Shown piece after piece: positions 31,636-32,332 of a DNA stretch of 32,332 nt; within the stretch, counting starts at the first letter, position 1; each line of letters opens with the position of its first letter. Origin of the DNA: a virus; the IMG/VR virus record IMGVR_UViG_3300023301_000059, positions 1 to 32,332 of that record. One strand, written 5' to 3'. The position numbers and the translations under genes are program-made. The notes beneath the pieces were generated by a model that saw only the letters and a list, made by a program, of their open reading frames with translations, was not told the DNA's origin and did no database searches.

Positions 31636-31845
31636 TCAAAAGTTTTTCAATAACTCAAACTTTTCGGCAATCTCGCCGGCCACTGAAGCGCAGTTTCCCT
31701 TATAGCGAACCTCTCCATTTGAGATATACACCTTGTCAGCTTTCTTGCCTCTTACTGTTATCTCGATGCTAGCCCCGTCCACATAAGCAAAACAGCCTGC
31801 AATCTCTGTATTTATGATCTCTGCTACTTCGTTGTAATTTTTCAT
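31636..31845 (-). CDS. Small hypothetical phage protein (69 aa)
   Basis: It contains alternating strands and loops (CFAYVDGASIEITVRGKKADKVYISNGEV) and a C-terminal helix (EIAEKFELLKNF). Second gene of the right-end operon, 18 bases after the first. No family recognised. Confidence 0.5.
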   Translation of the reverse strand: MKNYNEVAEIINTEIAGCFAYVDGASIEITVRGKKADKVYISNGEVRYKGNCASVAGEIAEKFELLKNF

Positions 31846-31863
31846 GGTCTTAATTTTAGTTAG

Positions 31864-32091
31864 TTATTCTACTATTCTAAATTCTATTACTTGTTGGTTA
31901 AAATCATCTTCTACTGTGAGGTCGCTTTCGGTCCTGCTTAAGACAGTCCCTCCATTCCTTCTCCATGAAGACTCCATACCATCTAAGGACTGCACGGCCT
32001 CTTCCCATGTCAAATCCTGTTCGTAAGTTGGTTTGTTTTTTGATTCTGCCCCGATGTAGGTTTTTGAGATGTCAAATAATTGCTTTGCCAT
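31864..32091 (-). CDS. Small hypothetical phage protein (75 aa), first gene of right-end operon
   Basis: It begins MAKQLFDISKTYIGAE and has a SLDGMESSWRRNGGTV loop and a C-terminal QQVIEFRIVE strand. It follows a good host-type promoter by about 50 bases. No family recognised. Confidence 0.55.
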   Translation of the reverse strand: MAKQLFDISKTYIGAESKNKPTYEQDLTWEEAVQSLDGMESSWRRNGGTVLSRTESDLTVEDDFNQQVIEFRIVE

Positions 32092-32138
32092 GATGTTTAA
32101 TTTTAATGATGATTAATATTAGTGTCTTAATTGTTTAT

Positions 32139-32169
32139 CAAATATACTCAATATTTTTTAAATTGCAAA
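32139..32169 (-). promoter_or_regulatory. Host-type (Bacteroidota) promoter of the right-end early operon
   Basis: On the minus strand, TTTG (32166-32169), 19 bases, TATATTTG (32139-32146), an exact match to the -7 consensus TAnnTTTG with a -33 TTTG. The first gene starts at 32091. The region upstream (32170-32332) is AT-rich and holds a small palindrome TCAGA-AAA-TCTGA (32299-32311), possibly a regulator site. Confidence 0.75.
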
Positions 32170-32332
32170 CTTTACTGCATAAATAATCGCAAAATTTACA
32201 TTTATTTTTGCCTTCTATTGTTTAGCAGGCCGTTAAGACAACTTCATAAACTGCAAAAGCGGGATAGCCGGGTATAATTCAAGTCTTTAATTTTTTTATC
32301 AGAAAATCTGAGCATTATTGATGCGCTCATCC

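Noticed and set aside
32240-32330. 28-codon minus-strand frame at the right edge
   Set aside because: It could be the end of a gene outside the window, but nothing supports it: no recognisable sequence and no visible upstream part.
1-32332. Circular closure of the window
   Set aside because: Joining the right end to position 1 puts a stop right after the truncated repeat unit and gives no repeat continuation. There is no terminal overlap either.

Overview
The window looks like most of a temperate, tailed (probably siphovirus-type) phage or prophage of a Bacteroidota host. The evidence for the host group is a Bacteroidota-type promoter (TTTG-N19-TATATTTG) at the right end, mostly weak or absent Shine-Dalgarno sequences, and gene families typical of that phylum's phages. 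Almost everything lies on the minus strand, so the genome reads from right to left. Only the repressor and the integrase are on the plus strand.

Region by region, in the direction of transcription. (1) 32091-30000: an early-type operon of six small genes, including an ASCH-like protein, driven by the host-like promoter and closed by a bidirectional terminator. Two near-identical GC-rich hairpins separate its genes. (2) 29887-25773: packaging block with a possible 20-residue leader peptide, a PAPS-reductase-family protein, a ParB-like protein (an IbrA/IbrB-like pair), a small protein, a candidate small terminase and the large terminase. (3) 25711-20490: portal and connector/tail-completion-type proteins; no major capsid protein is recognisable. 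(4) 20438-17442: tape-measure protein. (5) 17380-11503: a tail-fibre-like protein, then a complete diversity-generating retroelement (DGR): a 1030-residue receptor-binding target gene with a 3' variable repeat, the template repeat, the reverse transcriptase, and two small genes. (6) 11444-7469: two large tail proteins and a lipoprotein with a C-terminal membrane anchor (candidate u-spanin). (7) 7388-5721: lysis cassette with two membrane/coiled-coil proteins, a small holin-like protein and an N-acetylmuramoyl-L-alanine amidase. (8) Plus strand 3506-5705: a repressor with two tandem DNA-binding domains, a tRNA-3'-end-like stretch plus hairpin (candidate attP), and a tyrosine integrase. (9) 3400-1, minus: a Cro-like regulator, a run of small early genes (DUF4406, zinc ribbon), and a tandem-repeat protein cut by the window edge.

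Two things stand out. The DGR template and variable repeats differ at 21 positions over 132 bp, and every difference is at a template adenine. The template is also enclosed by a perfect 12-bp inverted repeat that would clamp the template RNA. Second, five gaps between late transcription units, plus a weaker sixth, carry the same minus-strand motif TGTCCTTT followed exactly 20 nt later by a TAyTTTyG-like box. These sites partition the late region into functional blocks and look like a phage-specific late promoter. Function calls for the small genes are tentative because no database search was possible.
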